Shown here one piece after another: positions 48,005 through 61,319 of a stretch of DNA of 64,000 bases (the stretch's first letter is position 1; each line of letters begins with the position of its first letter). A program made the position numbers and the translations under genes. The notes under the pieces were generated by a model, which was not told the origin of the DNA, did no database searches, and saw nothing but the letters and a program-made list of their open reading frames with translations. Origin of the DNA: Echiichthys vipera (taxonomy: Eukaryota > Chordata > Actinopteri > Perciformes > Trachinidae); NCBI GenBank assembly GCA_963691815.1, contig OY829667.1, forward strand, positions 7,158,821 through 7,222,820, in the 5' to 3' direction.

Positions 48005-51000
48005 TTTAGCAGGAGTATACCCAGCGATGGGGGAAGAGCTTTAAGTGTGTGTATGTGAATGGGAGCCGGAAAACACTTGTGATTTCAAACATGGGAGTTG
48101 TCACCGCCTTTGTTCAACAGTCAGTTCAGCGTGCCTTCACCATGGAGCAAAAACACAGAGGAGGTAGCTACATGTGGTGTAGGAACGGGAGCTTCAAAAA
48201 GTCATTCTTGTGGCGTAAACCGGTTCTCAACTGACACCATCTGCATACCTGCGGGGGAATAGTTGCTCATGTGAGTAGAAGATCCCTGTGCCATCATAGG
48301 TTCATCCAAGAGAGAATTCAGTCTTTACAGCTCTGTGTGTTTATAATTCATGGGACTATCTGCAGCACCATCACTCTCTGGATTATGTTTTTCTTTTAAG
48401 AGAGACCTCTCTGCCTCCTCTGCATGGAGTCCGGATGTGTCTGCTGTCATCAGCTGTGGCTGGATGGATGACAGGAAGTGTGGAGGATGCAGATCTCAGT
48501 GGTTCAGCCGGGACACTAACAATGACATCAGAGGATTAAACAAGAATGGGTAAAAAAGTAGCCCCTTTACCTCGCGTGCATGCAGGAGGGCCGAGGAGGC
48601 AAGCAAGCAAGCAAGCAGGGACCGGCGATTAGCTGCAAAACCGCTGCAAAAGAGTCGATTACCTGAACGATTAATCGGGAAACGTTGAGCCAACCCCGTG
48701 CAGCAGTGGCGAACTTTGGTGTCGCTTTTAACACCACAGAAGAAGAGTTGTTGTTTTTTAAATACCGGGGCCACGGCGACATCACACCGCTGCTTCTCAC
48801 CGACCTCTGTCAAACTCTGCCGTAGCTGCTGCTAACGCGGAGCTCCATGATATGCAAATCCATCACATCTGACGCTGATACTCTGTTTCTGTTTGCCCTC
48901 AGCGAAGTCTCCCAGGAAACACGTCATCTCCGCGCCCACACGTCGCTGCTTTCTGATCAGTGTTGAGTCAGTTTGGTTTCAACATTCATTTGATATTCAG
49001 AATAAAGAACTATCATGCATTTAAACCATTTCATTAAATTGTGTCTAACACTTGTGCAACATAAAGACTAATTATATCACAAAGTTTGTTTTTGAATAAT
49101 ATACTTTTATCAATTTTTACAAAACTAAATCGATTATGCTTCCTTATCTTTTGACCTGTAGATGTCAAACCACTTGTGCAACATAAAGACTAATGTGCCT
49201 CATGTATCACGAGGCTTGTTTTTGAATAATTAATTTTTTATGATGTTTTTAATGTTTTTTTTTGATACATGAGGAATATTAGTCTTTATGTTGCACAAGT
49301 GATTTGACATAATTCAGTGAAATGGTTTAAATGCATAATAGTTTTTTACTCTGAATATCAAATTAATGTTTAATATCAAACTGACTAAATAGTGATTGTA
49401 GCCGTTGGGGCCAAGATAATATTTTTAACTAGCCTGATGTTACGATAAGGGATGGATAAGTGGTTTGTCATCCCTAGGTCAAAAGACAAGGAAGCATAAT
49501 AAATTTAAGTTTAGCAAACAATCATAAAGAATGTTATTTAAAAAAAAGCCTTGTGATACATGAGGAATATTAGTCTTTATGTTGCACAAGTGGTTTGACA
49601 TAATCCAGTGAAACGGTTAAAATGCATAATATTTTTTTATTCTGAATATCAAATGAATGTTGAATATCAAACTGACTTTATACAACTCCTTCTACCAAGC
49701 TATTTCAGAATGGGAAATTTATATATATATTAATTGAACGTCAATTTGTAATTTTGATAAGAATACGCCGAGAAGGGAGAAGTGTCTTTTAAAATGATAT
49801 ACCTGATTTATATTACATTTATTTATCTGTAAATTGTTGTTTTAGGAGGACCCCCCCGCTTCTTTTTTTATTTCTCTTTTTCTTGAATTAATTATTTCAG
49901 CTATTAGCTTTAGTGCCCTACAAACATTTAAATGACTTTAGAGTGTGTTTACTGTCCCAACAAATTCATATTTGACACACCGATGATGGATTAAAGTTTA
50001 CTAGTTTGCCATTCAATACTTTTTATCCAAATCAATCTTAACCTCCAGACTTTCAGGCCCAAAATTGTGCAGAAATCCTGTTATTAGTGATTTCGTAGTT
50101 ACTGCACTAAGCCTTTGTAGGGGAGAATAGTTTATTTTTATTACTATTTTGTTTCATTGTACCTTCATTATCTACTTATGTTATATGTTTTTTAATGACT
50201 TAGTTGGTTATTGTGACTGTTGGGAGGGATAGTGGGATACATGTTTGGGTTTTTGGTTTTAGTTTCTCACTTTAAGGCAGACAAGCTGATGCACGTTACA
50301 ACTGTTGTACTTGAATTTGCACAAAATTCAATAACAAAATTGTTGATTTAATTTAATTTATATGTATATAGTTGATATAATGTACAGTATGCCTGACAAA
50401 CTGTACTCAGGGCTAAAACGTTTACATGACAGCAACGCCGCTGCCGAGACTGTACCATTCTGAGTAAAAATAGGGGGGACTCTATTAATCCCCACGTATT
50501 AATCGTACCTCCAATAATCAGGCATCGACACATTTTGGTAAATATAATATTTATATAAGATTATTTAAGACGACCTCTGTATAAAATGAAGTGTTAGCGC
50601 ACAAAACAAAGTTTAATCGCAGATATTGAGCTCACGCCTCCCTACAAGTTTCCATAGCAACAGTCGACCTCTCTTTAGCTTTGCCACGGCTCGTCTTCTA
50701 CACGGCCGAACAAAAAACATCCCTGAGAGTCAACACCGACGTTTTCTTCGTTGGATATTTGCTAAATAGGAATTGAGATGACTTTAGGTCGTTAAAATCA
50801 ACATATTCTTAAAGAAAATGTGTTATTTTTTCTGATATTTAGTTATTTTAATCTATTTTTTGTGTTCCTCGGTTAGTGATTGGTCGTACAGCAGCCGAGA
50901 TGGGACAATTTTGTTTACTGTAGCCGCTAACAGATACGCGATGTCTAGTTCTTCGGGAAAGACAGTAAACTTTTGTATTGTTTTACTGGAGAAGTAAATG

Positions 51001-51061
51001 TAGGTGTTCTCTGTGACCAGACAACGTAACTGTGCTGTCGAAGTAAACATTAGAGACCAAG
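48005..51061. promoter_or_regulatory. head-to-head intergenic region between GBA2 and RGP1
   Basis: Both genes face away from this 3-kb region, so it must contain both promoters. A GC-richer stretch at 48540-48960 could hold the GBA2 promoter or 5' UTR exons. The RGP1 5' noncoding exon most likely ends at 51061, where CCAAGGTATGTG gives a consensus donor. The middle is occupied by inverted repeats (48958-49690). No further gene is seen. Confidence 0.5.
48958..49690. repeat. nested inverted repeats (foldback element)
   Basis: Two plus-sense arms (about 48960-49100 and 49105-49245) and two inverted arms (about 49245-49395 and 49470-49690). The repeated core is CTTGTGCAACATAAAGACTA, in direct form near 49050 and 49170 and as its inverse near 49280 and 49575. 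Outer parts also match: ATTCATTTGATATTCAGAAT against ATTCTGAATATCAAATGAAT. Confidence 0.85.
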
Positions 51062-51263
51062 GTATGTGTCTATATGACCCTTTAAACAGCAGCTATTAGC
51101 TAGCAAGCCCAAACAAGCTACCTTCTGCCGGACTAGCTTGCATGGCTATCTTACAGGAATAACAAAGTAAACTACTTCAGATCCCAGTGCATTGTATCTT
51201 CTGCACACTAGTGTTTGATGTGTAATGTGGTAAAGCAGCGTTGTTGGTGTTTAAACCCCACAG

Positions 51264-54200
51264 ATGATCGAGGTGGTGGCCTCCATGGCTCGAGGCCCCG
51301 TGTTTCTCGCCGGGGAGCTCATGGAGTGTCTCATAACATTCACCAACCCCATGTCCCACCTGTCCACCTCTGCCAGCAGGTAAAGTTGAGCCCCTTTCAC
51401 CTCCCATCATGGACACGAACATAGACCTGCAGACGCCACCTGCTGCACCTGCATTTGTAGTGTACTATAATGTTCATCATCATGTGCAATGTCTTTAAAT
51501 TTCACTACCATGGGCTATATTATGTTCATCATCATGAGAATTATATCTTATTACATCATGTTGTCATTTGCACTTTACTCCTAACACACTTTATTTTTCT
51601 GTTTCACCTATTTGATGATCTTTTGCTATCTTATAGTAATAGACCGATACATCAGCCGGCCGATATTTGCGTTTTTTACGTGTATCTGTCGATGCGGCTG
51701 CTGTGTTCGTGATAGTTTTTTAAGTTTAAGTTCAATAAATATTCCTTTTTTTAACACATTTTCATCATTGTGTAATTTTTATGATGTAAATTGAGGTAGC
51801 AAAAGTAGAATCGGCTCAAAATATCGGCTCAAGAAAATCGTCAGTCAAAGCAAGCAAAAGAAATTGGCATCGGCCCTTAAAAATCCATATCGGTTGATCC
51901 CTATTATCTTATATTGTTATTGTAAATCTAACTGCAATTTTGGAGCAATCGGGAACAAGAATTTCCTTCCGATTAATAAAGTTCTTTCTTATCTTAAATA
52001 TTGCCAAACATGAACTATTAAAACTAGTTCAAATGAAAAGTGGAGAGGCCGTCTTGAATAAGCCAAGATTTGAAAGTATTTCCAAATCCACAAAGAGCAC
52101 TACACAGAACCATACATGAACTATATTTTAAATAGAAGACAGACTACCGCCAACTTCTCTATTCCTAGAAAACAGAATTATGTGGGGGAGTTTTCTGAAA
52201 TCTTGGTATTGTTGAGGATGCTGATGAGAATATGCCTTGGTAATTTTGTAACGGTCACAATAAACATAGTGAGAGAAAAGAAGACCAAGAATTATAAACA
52301 TAAAATAGGAATTTACAATAAAAATGTGTAAAAATAAATGTGCTATTGTTCGTGGTATGAAGTGTGTGCATTACAGAAAAGTGTGTTAATGTAACGTGCA
52401 GCGTCCATTGGGCCAGATAAAAGTTCTGCTTTGTATATGGGACCTTCTGAAATCTTACATTGTTGAAAAATCATTATTTTGATGCAATCATCTGGGTTGG
52501 TATGTAGCGTCTTTTAACCCATATGGATTGGGACCATGTGATACCTTACACTTAAATCAATCATTTAACCAATCACTCTGTGAAGGCCCTTGTTGTGTAA
52601 CCCTTGTGCTTTGCTGTGTCCCAGTGAGATGCTGGCGTGGGCCAGTGCACAGATCCACTGCCAGTTTCATGCCAGTGAGAGCAGAGTGGCCCTGCCGGCC
52701 CAGGGCAACAAACAGGATGTGCAGGCTGAGAGCAACACTGTGCTTATTCCAAGCAGAGGTTAGTGGAGGGAGGAAATGGGAGGAAGTGTGTGCTATGTTT
52801 TTAACTATAAAACAACATCTTTCATACGTAGCTTTAAAAGATTGCGGATTTTATCCGTGCTGTTGCTTCATGTGCGATATGCCTTTCTTCTACAGGAGAG
52901 CGGGGTCAGTGTGTGCTGGACACACCACCAAAGATATTATTCTGTGACCTACGCCTGGACCCCGGGGAGAGCAAAACCTGTATGTTCAGATCCATCAAAA
53001 CTCACTTGTGTAAAATACATAAAATCTACTTTATTGAGGAGCATCGTAAAATTAAGGCAAATTAATTCTACTTTTAAAGTAAGAAATGAAAACCATGCTG
53101 TTTGTTTGTGTGTATGATACAAACGGACTGACACTCTCTCAGATTCCTACAGTGAGATCGTACCCATAGACGGTCCTCCGAGTTTCCGTGGTCAGGCGGT
53201 GAAGTACGTCTACAAACTGACCATCGGCTGCCAGAGAGTCAACTCTCCAATCAAACTGCTCAGAGTTCCCTTCAGAGTGCTGGTTCTGCAAGGTGAGATG
53301 AATGTGTACTACTTTTAATTTCCTTGCATTTTGCGCCGCAAAGCTTCCAGTTCTAATGAGGTGTGACGCTTGTGCTTTGAAACAGTTTTTTGTAAGTAAA
53401 AGGGGCTCGTTTCTGTACTCTTTTGTCTGTGGAAGTAAAGACAGTTCAAGGAGTTGGAAAAAATGAGAGTTGTGTTATTTGACTTATAATAGATAGTGAA
53501 ATCTCAAATGTTGTTATTTTCCTGTCTGACCTGTAGGCATGCCAGAGCCTCCGTTTCCCCAGGACGAGGAGGTTTCCCCCTCCAACCCGTTCCTGGAGGA
53601 GGAGGAAGCGAGCCGCAGGGATGCTCGGCCTTTGGAGAGGGCACTGGACATGCTGATGGTCACCACCTCGAGACGCTGCCCACGTGAGTGCCATTCTCTG
53701 TCTCGCTGCTCTTTGCCATAGTTTCAAGCACTGTATTATCTCACTAGTTGTTTTTTAGGTTTCAATTATTATTGCTATTGTATTGTCTTTAACCCTTTCC
53801 CGCTAAAGTTACAATTAGCAACACCATCACTGACATTGGGTAGATTTTACCTGATATGATAAACTCGATAAAAAATACTTTACAGCAAAATATATTATAT
53901 GGTAAATTGAAATACTCTTCTTACATTTCCCCCATACAACATTAATAAAATGACAAAGGGTCTCATTGGGGGACCCTATAAAAAGGCTCTAAAATGAGTG
54001 GAAAAATTAGGGAATTTTTAACAAAAGCGTCATAAAAACAAAAATAATGGAGCTTGAAACTTGTCCTTCGGTTCACCCGATCCTGAGACACGTGAGCCTT
54101 GTTTGGTGAAGGAATATGGAAAAGCACAGTTTTGCTCCATCACTTAAGTTACAATGGACAAGATATTTTACCCTCTATCACTAACGTTGGGTGAAAATCA

Positions 54201-55825
54201 CCCGAACACATACCTGCTGAAAATATACAGTGAAACACGCCGACCTTCGGTAATGTCAGTGATCAGGTTGAAGCTACTGAAGGACTCACGTGACTCAGAC
54301 AGCGGCAACACAATAAAAATCACATGACAACAGTCGCACGGGTAAACATCACCCTGCGTTATTGTTCTAGGGTTAAGTGGAATATTTTTATATTATTGTG
54401 ACAGACGATAAATCATTAATTGACTTATAACCCGGCCCTGAACATGAACTAAAGAGGACGACCGAAGTAAGCGAAATTTAGGCAGACAGAAATAGCAACA
54501 GTTCAGTCTCTAAATAATTCTGGTATTCTAGTTTTAATCTTCTTTTCTTTATCATATTATCCACAGTTTCTTTGTTTGTCCACATTTGACCCGTGTGTTC
54601 CTTTTGTGTTGTCCAGATATGTTTAATATCACCAACATGCGCGGAAAAGTGGCAAAGTTCTGCATCTTCAAGACCGTTTACAGACTCGGGGAGGACATCA
54701 TCGGCACGTTCAACTTCTCAGAGGGAGACATTCCCTGCCTGCAGGTGTGTTTGCCGTTCTCGTTTTTCCACATTGTTTTTTTAAGTATAAATTTCTAATA
54801 TCCTGTGTTTATATTTACCAGTATTCGGTGAGCCTTCAGAGTGAGGAGGAGATCCAGCAGCAGTACCAGCGGCGCCCCGGCCAGGTCATCAGTGTGACTG
54901 GACACGGACGACACATGGAGTCCTGCCTCCACACCGCCTCCAGCCACTTCTCTCTCCCCATCCCCCTCAACGTCACGCCGGGTTTCAGCACAGACATAGG
55001 TCAGTCACAAGGCTGAAGTCATATTTCAGACAGCACTTTTCTTCTTTTTTTACACATGCTTGCATTATGACTTTATTAACACTGTCTCCAGACGTGTGCA
55101 AACAGCTATACAAATATTTTTATATCAAATGTGACTCTCACATCCCAAGGATATCATTATCTTTGATGTTCATCGTGAATAAAGGTTTATAAATCTGCTT
55201 AGAAAGGGGAAGAAAATGCTTCTTGAAACTCCAAAACTCCTGAGAATCATCCAGCTTGTAGGTTTTCTTCAGTATCACAATAATCCAGTAATAAGTACAA
55301 GCCAATAATTAGGAGAGTGCAGCTTTATCAGTGTAGTCTGAAGTGGGCCCACAGTGTCAAACCCTGAAAACTCCTGATTTAGAACTTTTCAGAATCCTCA
55401 AAAAGAAATGTGTCCAAATGTCGTGTTTTCCCTCAACGCTAAAGTCATTTGCAACTTATCTCAAAAAAAGAACTCAACCTCTGAAGCTGTGAGAGATTTC
55501 ATTCGGTTTGACTATTTTATTCACAACATTTAAGATGTTATGTTGGCCCAAATCAGCTGTCATTTATCCCTCATTCCTAAATTTGAACTCTGCTCGTACA
55601 GTGATGCTGAGGTGGCGCCTTCACTTTGAATTCGTCACCGCCCGGGAGCCTATGGAACCGCCCACGGTTATGCAGAACCAATCGGAGGTCACCGTTTGGG
55701 CCGGGGCGGAGCACGTCGACGTGGATACCTTCAGCTGGGACCTGCCTATCAAAGTCCTGCCCACCAACCCGGCCTTGGCGTCTTACATGTCCCACTTTAC
55801 AGGGATCAACAGCATTAATATCTGA
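51264..55825 (+). CDS. rgp1: RAB6A-GEF complex partner protein 2 (RGP1), complete
   Basis: RGP1 pairs with RIC1 to form a guanine nucleotide exchange factor for RAB6A, needed for retrograde endosome-to-Golgi transport. Coding exons: 51264-51379, 52625-52758, 52896-52979, 53143-53292, 53537-53683, 54617-54744, 54822-54999, 55602-55825. They total 1,161 nt (386 aa; human is about 391) and all phases fit. Landmarks: MIEVVASMARGPVFLAGE at the start; ASAQIHCQFHASESRVALP; PPKILFCDLRLDPGESK; GPPSFRGQAVKYVYKLTIG; PFLEEEEA in a low-complexity acidic loop; GKVAKFCIFKTVYRLGED; ESCLHTASSHFSLPIPL; and VDTFSWDLPIKVLPTNP near the end. The ATG follows directly after a CCCACAG acceptor, so the 5' UTR comes from an upstream exon, most likely the one ending at 51061. 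A likely ATTAAA signal lies at 56237. Confidence 0.97.
51636..51905. mobile_element. hAT-type MITE in RGP1 intron 1
   Basis: A 270-bp insertion flanked by the 8-bp direct repeat ATCTTATA (51628-51635 and 51906-51913). The left end AATAGACCGATACATCAGCC and the inverted right end (AATAGGGATCAACCGATATG) are imperfect terminal inverted repeats. The CCGAT-rich ends resemble, but are not the same as, those of the hAT element at 7210. It has no coding capacity. Confidence 0.8.
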
Positions 55826-56236
55826 GTGTGTGTGAGTGTGGGAGTGTGTGAGTGAGTGTGTGTATGTCTGCGTGTGTTCTTTCCAGATGACGAGTGTTAG
55901 CACATTTCAGGAACAAAGGAGCATCATTTTTTTGTTGTTTCCATTGTAAATGCAGAGCCAGTGATGGATTCCATATGTATATTATGCAGCCTATGTTTTG
56001 CCTTTTTCATATGCATATAACGGCACCTCTTAACTTTATATATATCTTTCTTTTTGGACCTTGTGATGTGCAGCTACCTCCGTGGTCGCTGTGCCTTTCT
56101 GTGTATTTATTTCCATTTTGACTCCTTCACTCACTCGCACACTTGGAAAAAAAAGTATTTTTACAGTTTTAACAGTTTATTTTCTTTCGGCTTGAGTAAA
56201 GGCTGCATCGAGATGTAAATACTCCGAAACAAATGA

Positions 56237-56242
56237 ATTAAA
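56237..56242 (+). terminator. likely RGP1 polyadenylation signal
   Basis: ATTAAA about 410 nt after the RGP1 stop codon, in the first A/T-rich stretch after the 3' UTR. Position and hexamer fit a vertebrate polyadenylation signal. Confidence 0.5.
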
Positions 56243-56315
56243 AGTGGGATTTAAATTTGAAAGATAACGCGTGAGACAAGTCATTTATAAACATTTTTTC
56301 TTTGTGAACAAAGTT

Positions 56316-56321
56316 TTTATT
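56316..56321 (-). terminator. likely MSMP polyadenylation signal
   Basis: AATAAA on the minus strand, about 355 nt after the MSMP stop. It lies only about 75 bp from the opposing RGP1 signal, so the two 3' UTRs would converge or slightly overlap. Confidence 0.45.
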
Positions 56322-56675
56322 TGGAGGGTAAATGAGTTACAGCAGAGGACAGGTACAAACAGGTTGTTATATATATTAATGTACGTATATATTTGCTTAT
56401 ATTTACAAGAAGTCATTGTTGGATTAATTAAGAAGCAGACAAACATCTTGTTGTGTAACATGCATGAATATGTGATATATGCTGAAAAGATTGAACAGTT
56501 TTACTTAAATATATTTTCACAGACTCATTTCACTCACATTTCCTTCCTTTGATAAAAGTACAGATGCTTGAAGTTGTATATTAGTACAGTATCTGTATAA
56601 AGTGTACTGGTATTTAACTGTAGTGAGTATTGTATTCAAACAGATTTAACAGATAGTCGCTGCTCTGAGCTGTTT

Positions 56676-57971
56676 CTACCCCTCGAGTTGTTGCTGCAGC
56701 TGAAGTGATCCGTGGCTGGGGTCCTGGATGTCCTCGCCGGGGGAGCAGGGCAGCCGGGGGTCGGCCGTCTGCACCAGGGTGACTTTGCAGGTCACTTGCT
56801 CCACGCGCACCTCACACCACGCGGGGAAATCAACCGGCCGATGAACCCTGCACAGTTATCAAGGTAAAAAGAGAAGACTGGCTTGTAGCTTCAAAAAGTA
56901 TTTTTCCTTTGGACTGTAAACTCTTAACTGTTGGAAAATCAACAAGTGTTGCCACAAGTTGCAGGTAATGGTGTTGATCTTTCAAAGCATTTTCAAAGAA
57001 AAGGGCCTGAATAAAAAAAACAAAATGTTCTTGAGCGCTTAAAGTGGTGGAAAGCAACTAAATACATTCACTCAAGCACTAAACTGAAGTAGAGTTTTGA
57101 GGTACTTGTGCCTAACTCTTCATTTTATGCTACTTTTCAGAGAGAAATATGGTATTTTTTACTCCACTACATTCATTTGACTTATTCTTAAGTTTATTTT
57201 TAGTCATTTGCATCTTTTTGTTGTGGTTTTGCATCGCTTTTTGGTAATTTTGCATCTTTTTGTGGTTATTAGTTAAGTTATAATATGAAGCATATGACCA
57301 GCTTATAAAATATATAGTTTGAGATTCTATTATAAAAAAATCATACATAATTATTGTCATTAAACGTCTCAACTTATGATGTAAACAACATTAAAATGCT
57401 GTTTACATCATAAGTAAACGACATTAAAATGCTGTTTACATCATAAGTAAACGACATTAAAATGCTGTTTACATCATAAGTAATAAGACAAAATATATTA
57501 TAAAATTCTTTAAATAAAAGGACAATTTTTACATTTAGCTGCGTAAGCTTAGGTAACATTTTAATGCAGAGTATTGCTACATTTAGCCTGAATACTTGCA
57601 CACTGCAGTACAGTATCTGAGGGAATTTGGACACCAAACCACACAGGATGTTTGTGTACTCACGTCTCGCAGCAACCGACACCGACGGGGTGCAGACAGG
57701 TGCACTGCATGCAAGCGTTGTCCATCCAGGTGTCCCCTAGAGAGTAGTGCCTGCCCTCGAACACGCACAGTGCTGAAACAACACATGGCAGCCAAACATG
57801 AAATCAAAAAGTATGAAGATGTTTATTTCATGTTTAATACGGTAGAAGATAAGATACCTCACCTCTAGAGTTGAAGTGGCACTCCATGGGTGCAGCAGAC
57901 CCGACGCTGCTCCACAGAAGAAACCCTGCAGCTGCGAGCACCCAGTTGACCCCGGCCATCTCCATCTTCAT
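56676..57971 (-). CDS. msmp: prostate-associated microseminoprotein (MSMP), complete
   Basis: A small secreted protein of the beta-microseminoprotein family; the mammalian protein is reported as a chemoattractant-like ligand. Exons on the minus strand: 57863-57971, 57664-57772, 56676-56847; total 390 nt, 129 aa (human about 139), phases consistent. A signal peptide spans roughly residues 1-26 (VLAAAGFLLWSSVGSAA). The mature part has ten cysteines: MECHFN, LCVFEGRHYSLGDTW, DNACMQCTCLHPVGVGCC, FPAWCEVRVEQVTCKV and RLPCSPGED, as expected for the two disulphide-rich subdomains. Three in-frame ATGs occur close together (57971, 57965, 57959). The second has the better context (A at -3, G at +4), so the true start may be residue 3. 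The first was chosen because it follows the upstream in-frame stop. It lies tail to tail with RGP1. Confidence 0.95.
57388..57480. repeat. 33-bp tandem triplet in MSMP intron 2
   Basis: Units at 57388-57420, 57421-57453 and a partial third at 57454-57480, beginning ACATTAAAATGCTGTTTACA. An inverted CTTATGATGTAAAC stands just upstream. Confidence 0.9.
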
Positions 57972-59007
57972 GTGGTCTGGTCAGCTTCTGTTTCCTCTTC
58001 TCACTTCGCTCCCTTATTTATACATCCTGGGGGCCTTTACGACCACGGCATGGAGGTGTGGTCAGCGGCGTCATGTGGACCACAGGCCTGGCTGCAGAAG
58101 GTGTCAGCGGTGCCATCCGTTGGGGAATGAGGGTGGAAGTGGGGAGGGGGGTGAAGATCTTGGCGCTGTTTTGGCACTCCGGAGATCTCCTCGCTGCGCT
58201 TCAGCGGGCATGAACCTCTAAAAAGATAGAAACAATGACACATCCATGTGGTGACTAAGAGAGGGAAGGGTAGGAGAGAGGTGAGGTGGAGGGCAGAGAG
58301 AGTAGAGTAGGAGGAAGAGAGAAAAAGAGGGATGGGATGGAATTATCAAACATGATTCATCACCATTCAACCCCTCATGTGGTTTTTTTTGCGGCCAGGT
58401 TGCCGTCCAGAAACTGAAGATGTGACTAATGCACATATGAAACACGTAGTATTACCACATCTACTGAAATAGTCCTGAGATTAAGAGAGATTCACATGTT
58501 CGACCCTTCAAACTTTAGGAAAACATCAGTGAAGAAACATCTGCAGATGCTCTCGTACAAGGAGTCGCTGGATGAAGTCACCAGATCTCAACCCAGGTTG
58601 ACACCTATGGGAGGTTTTTGGCTCCACCACCGTCATCAAAACACTAAGTGAGGGAATTTCATTTGGAAGAATGATGCTCATCGCTCCGATAGAGTTCAGA
58701 GCTCATCTGATATCACAGGATTGATATGATCAGGCCTGTAGAGTATATTGGTATTGATAAATGAGTAAAAACCTGCAATACTGCAGAGAGAAAAAGGTGT
58801 GAGGCAATTTAAAAACAGTTATTACATAGTTCGAACAGAAGTTTATCAGAAGATGTTGATTAACAAACACACACACTTTATGCCCCTGGCCCGATTTGGC
58901 GTTACGGAGCTTTCCAAAGTGTCTCTCATCACCATCTTCATCCACTGATGAAGGTCATGCGATGTGGCTGAAAGCTCTGTGAAAAAAACCCCAAAGTAGC
59001 CTAAATT
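57972..59007. other. upstream region of MSMP with a DNA transposon remnant
   Basis: No gene. 58540-58735 carries a decayed transposase-like trace (next entry). The rest is unrecognised, apart from a purine-rich stretch at 58255-58345. Confidence 0.5.
58540..58735 (+). mobile_element. decayed DNA transposon fragment (Tc1/mariner-like trace)
   Basis: Reads as SPDLNP followed, after a stop, by HLWEVFGS on the plus strand near 58577-58625; SPDLNPxxHLW is a hallmark of Tc1/mariner-type transposases around the third catalytic Asp. The following ATTTCATTTGGAAGAATG is a string I associate with a dispersed fish element. It is too short and decayed to classify firmly. Confidence 0.4.
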
Positions 59008-59640
59008 AATCAGAATCAGAATCAGCTGTATTCACCATGTATGTGTAAACACAAGGAATTGGACTTTTCTCTCCTCTGTGTACACAAAAATACAAAAAAC
59101 ACAGAAAAATACAAACTAAAAGTATTTACTAAAGAAGACAAGATTAACGATATAAATACATATACATGTTTAGTGCAAATGGGTATGCAATGCCAGGGGT
59201 ATTATGGGGAGATCAGGGAGACGGCCTGGGGGAAGAACCTGTTTTTGTGTCTGGTGGTCTTGGCATACAGAGCTCTGTGACGCACCACAGGGAAGAGGTT
59301 CAAACCGTTTGTGTGCAGGTGTGAGGGGTCTGCAGTGATCCGTCCTGCCTGTTTCTTCACTCTGGACTGGTACAGGTCCTGAATGGAGGGCAGGTCGGCC
59401 CTGATGATTTTTTCTGCAGACCTGATTATCTGTTGCAGTCTGTTCCTGTTTGGTGGCTGATCCGAACCAGACACTGATGTGCACAGGACAGACAGGATGA
59501 TGATGATGATGATGGAGGAGTAAAAGATGATGAGTATCTCCTGAGGCAGGTTGAACTTCTTCAGCTGTCACAGGAAGTAAAACCTCTGCTGGGCCTTTTT
59601 CCTTTTTCTGAGTCAATGTGGGACTCTCACTTGAGATCTC
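59008..59640 (-). mobile_element. 3' end of an L2/CR1-like LINE
   Basis: On the minus strand, in shifting frames: an AQQRFYF-like start, VWFGSATKQEQT, DQPPNRNRLQQIIRSAEKII, DLPSIQDLYQSRVKKQAGRI, TADPSHLHTNGLNLFPV and RHRALYAKTTRHKNRFFPQA. This is the C-terminal part of a non-LTR retrotransposon polyprotein followed by its 3' UTR; the 59008-59060 stretch AATCAGAATCAGCTGTATTC with ACACAAGGAATTGGAC is typical of its 3' end. It is 5'-truncated and frameshifted. Confidence 0.8.
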
Positions 59641-61310
59641 AGGTGATTGGGATTTTACAGAGACCCAACAATTCCCCCGAGAGCAGCATGACGTTGCACT
59701 ATCTTTAATAAAAATTACAATAATTATAGTTTATTATATACAGTATTAATCCAGCATCTTGTGCACACAGTGGTGATGAAAACCTTCCCTTTAACAGGCA
59801 GGAACGTGGAACAGACCCAGCTCTATGGACGGACATCTGTCTGCACCGGTTGGGGACAGTAACTATGATAATATCTACAGTAATGTGAATATGACTTATA
59901 TGTTATGGCAGTTAATACAGTAGAATAGTAGAAACAAGTACAGCTAAGGTGATATATATATATATAGTTATGATTTAGCACTTTGATACCATATATTAAA
60001 GCCAGTATTTGTATCCCAACCCTTTTATCACAGGAGATCATGACTTAAACTCCACCTGCTCGTGTACGTAACATAGATATCCTTGTGTCCTGTGTAATCT
60101 TTCACAAGTTCATCCTTGACAAATAAGGCAAATATCTTATAATAATATAATGATACATTTCTTTTAATCAAATATAAAACGTGACCTGACAACGCAAAGC
60201 AGTATCGTGGCCTGGGCCAAAAGAACATTAGCTCATCTTCTTCCAGTTTGCCGTCTGCAGTCTGAGGTGCGAGATCATAGGAAAACTCCTCTCACCGGAG
60301 GCCCCGGGGCCTCACAACTGCCGTCCTCCGGCTCCTCCACAGTAGTCGGAGAGGGTCGGTGAAAAGGGAGGACCTCGTCAAAACAAAAGATGAGGATTTT
60401 CCCTGTCACACGCCTGCCGTTCTTCACGGGTGTGAGTTTAATTGGTAGCAAGTGCGTTTTAATTGTTGAGAGCTTTGTGTTTTTAAAGTTCAGCAGGGTG
60501 GTATCTTTAATGTTTCATAAGAGGACAGTTTGTGTCAGTAAATATCTTCCACAGGACAAACCGCAGCCTAAGAGCCCCGTTAATGTCTTTCTTTCATTGA
60601 CTAAAACTCACTTTTTTTTAATTTAAGTGGATTAAAAGGTATTATATCTGTAATAACATACATATATCTATGTTGGGTGTGCTATTTGTAGCCATATTAA
60701 TAACTATTAATAAATAAATAACCCTGAAAATCCCATTCAATTCAGACCTATAATAAACAAAAAGCATAAATAAACTCTACATCATTAACAAAATTCCTTA
60801 TGTCTCCTCTTTAAAGCTTTACAAACAATATTTAATATATATACTATATATAATGTATTCATATTTACAGCTAAGGCTCTAGCAACACTTCACAAAATGA
60901 AGAAATAAAGTCATAAATACAAATTGACTGGCTTTATAAATGTTTCACTTTTTAAATAGTGGAACTTCTATAGTTAATACAATCCTAATTTATTAATGTC
61001 TTTCTTTGTTATCCTTAATGTAAATAACTTTTACGTACATATTTATATAATAGACTTTACAACCAAAATACCAAACAGTAAACAGATTAATGGGAGGTGT
61101 AGTTTTTAATCGATTCATTTAAATTTTAAACATAAAAAGAAAAGAAAAGAAAACATTTTACAACAGAGCATAAATTACTACAAAAACTCTACATCATGAT
61201 CAGAAACTCTCTTTTCCAGGGCTTTCAACAGTTTCTCACAGTCTTCACAAACAGATGGAGTTTAATCAGTTTTCATTGTGATGACAGCTAAGCAGAATAT
61301 GTGGCAATAA
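59641..61310. other. AT-rich stretch without a gene
   Basis: No coding region or recognised repeat. A short GC-rich patch at 60240-60370 (CACCGGAGGCCCCGGGGCCT) stands out but has no gene structure that I can read. Confidence 0.5.
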
Positions 61311-61319
61311 ATATATAAG

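Noticed and set aside
48496..48813. A 105-codon minus-strand frame upstream of GBA2
   Set aside because: No homology; GBA2 has a well-supported start at 48004, and this may be 5' UTR or promoter.
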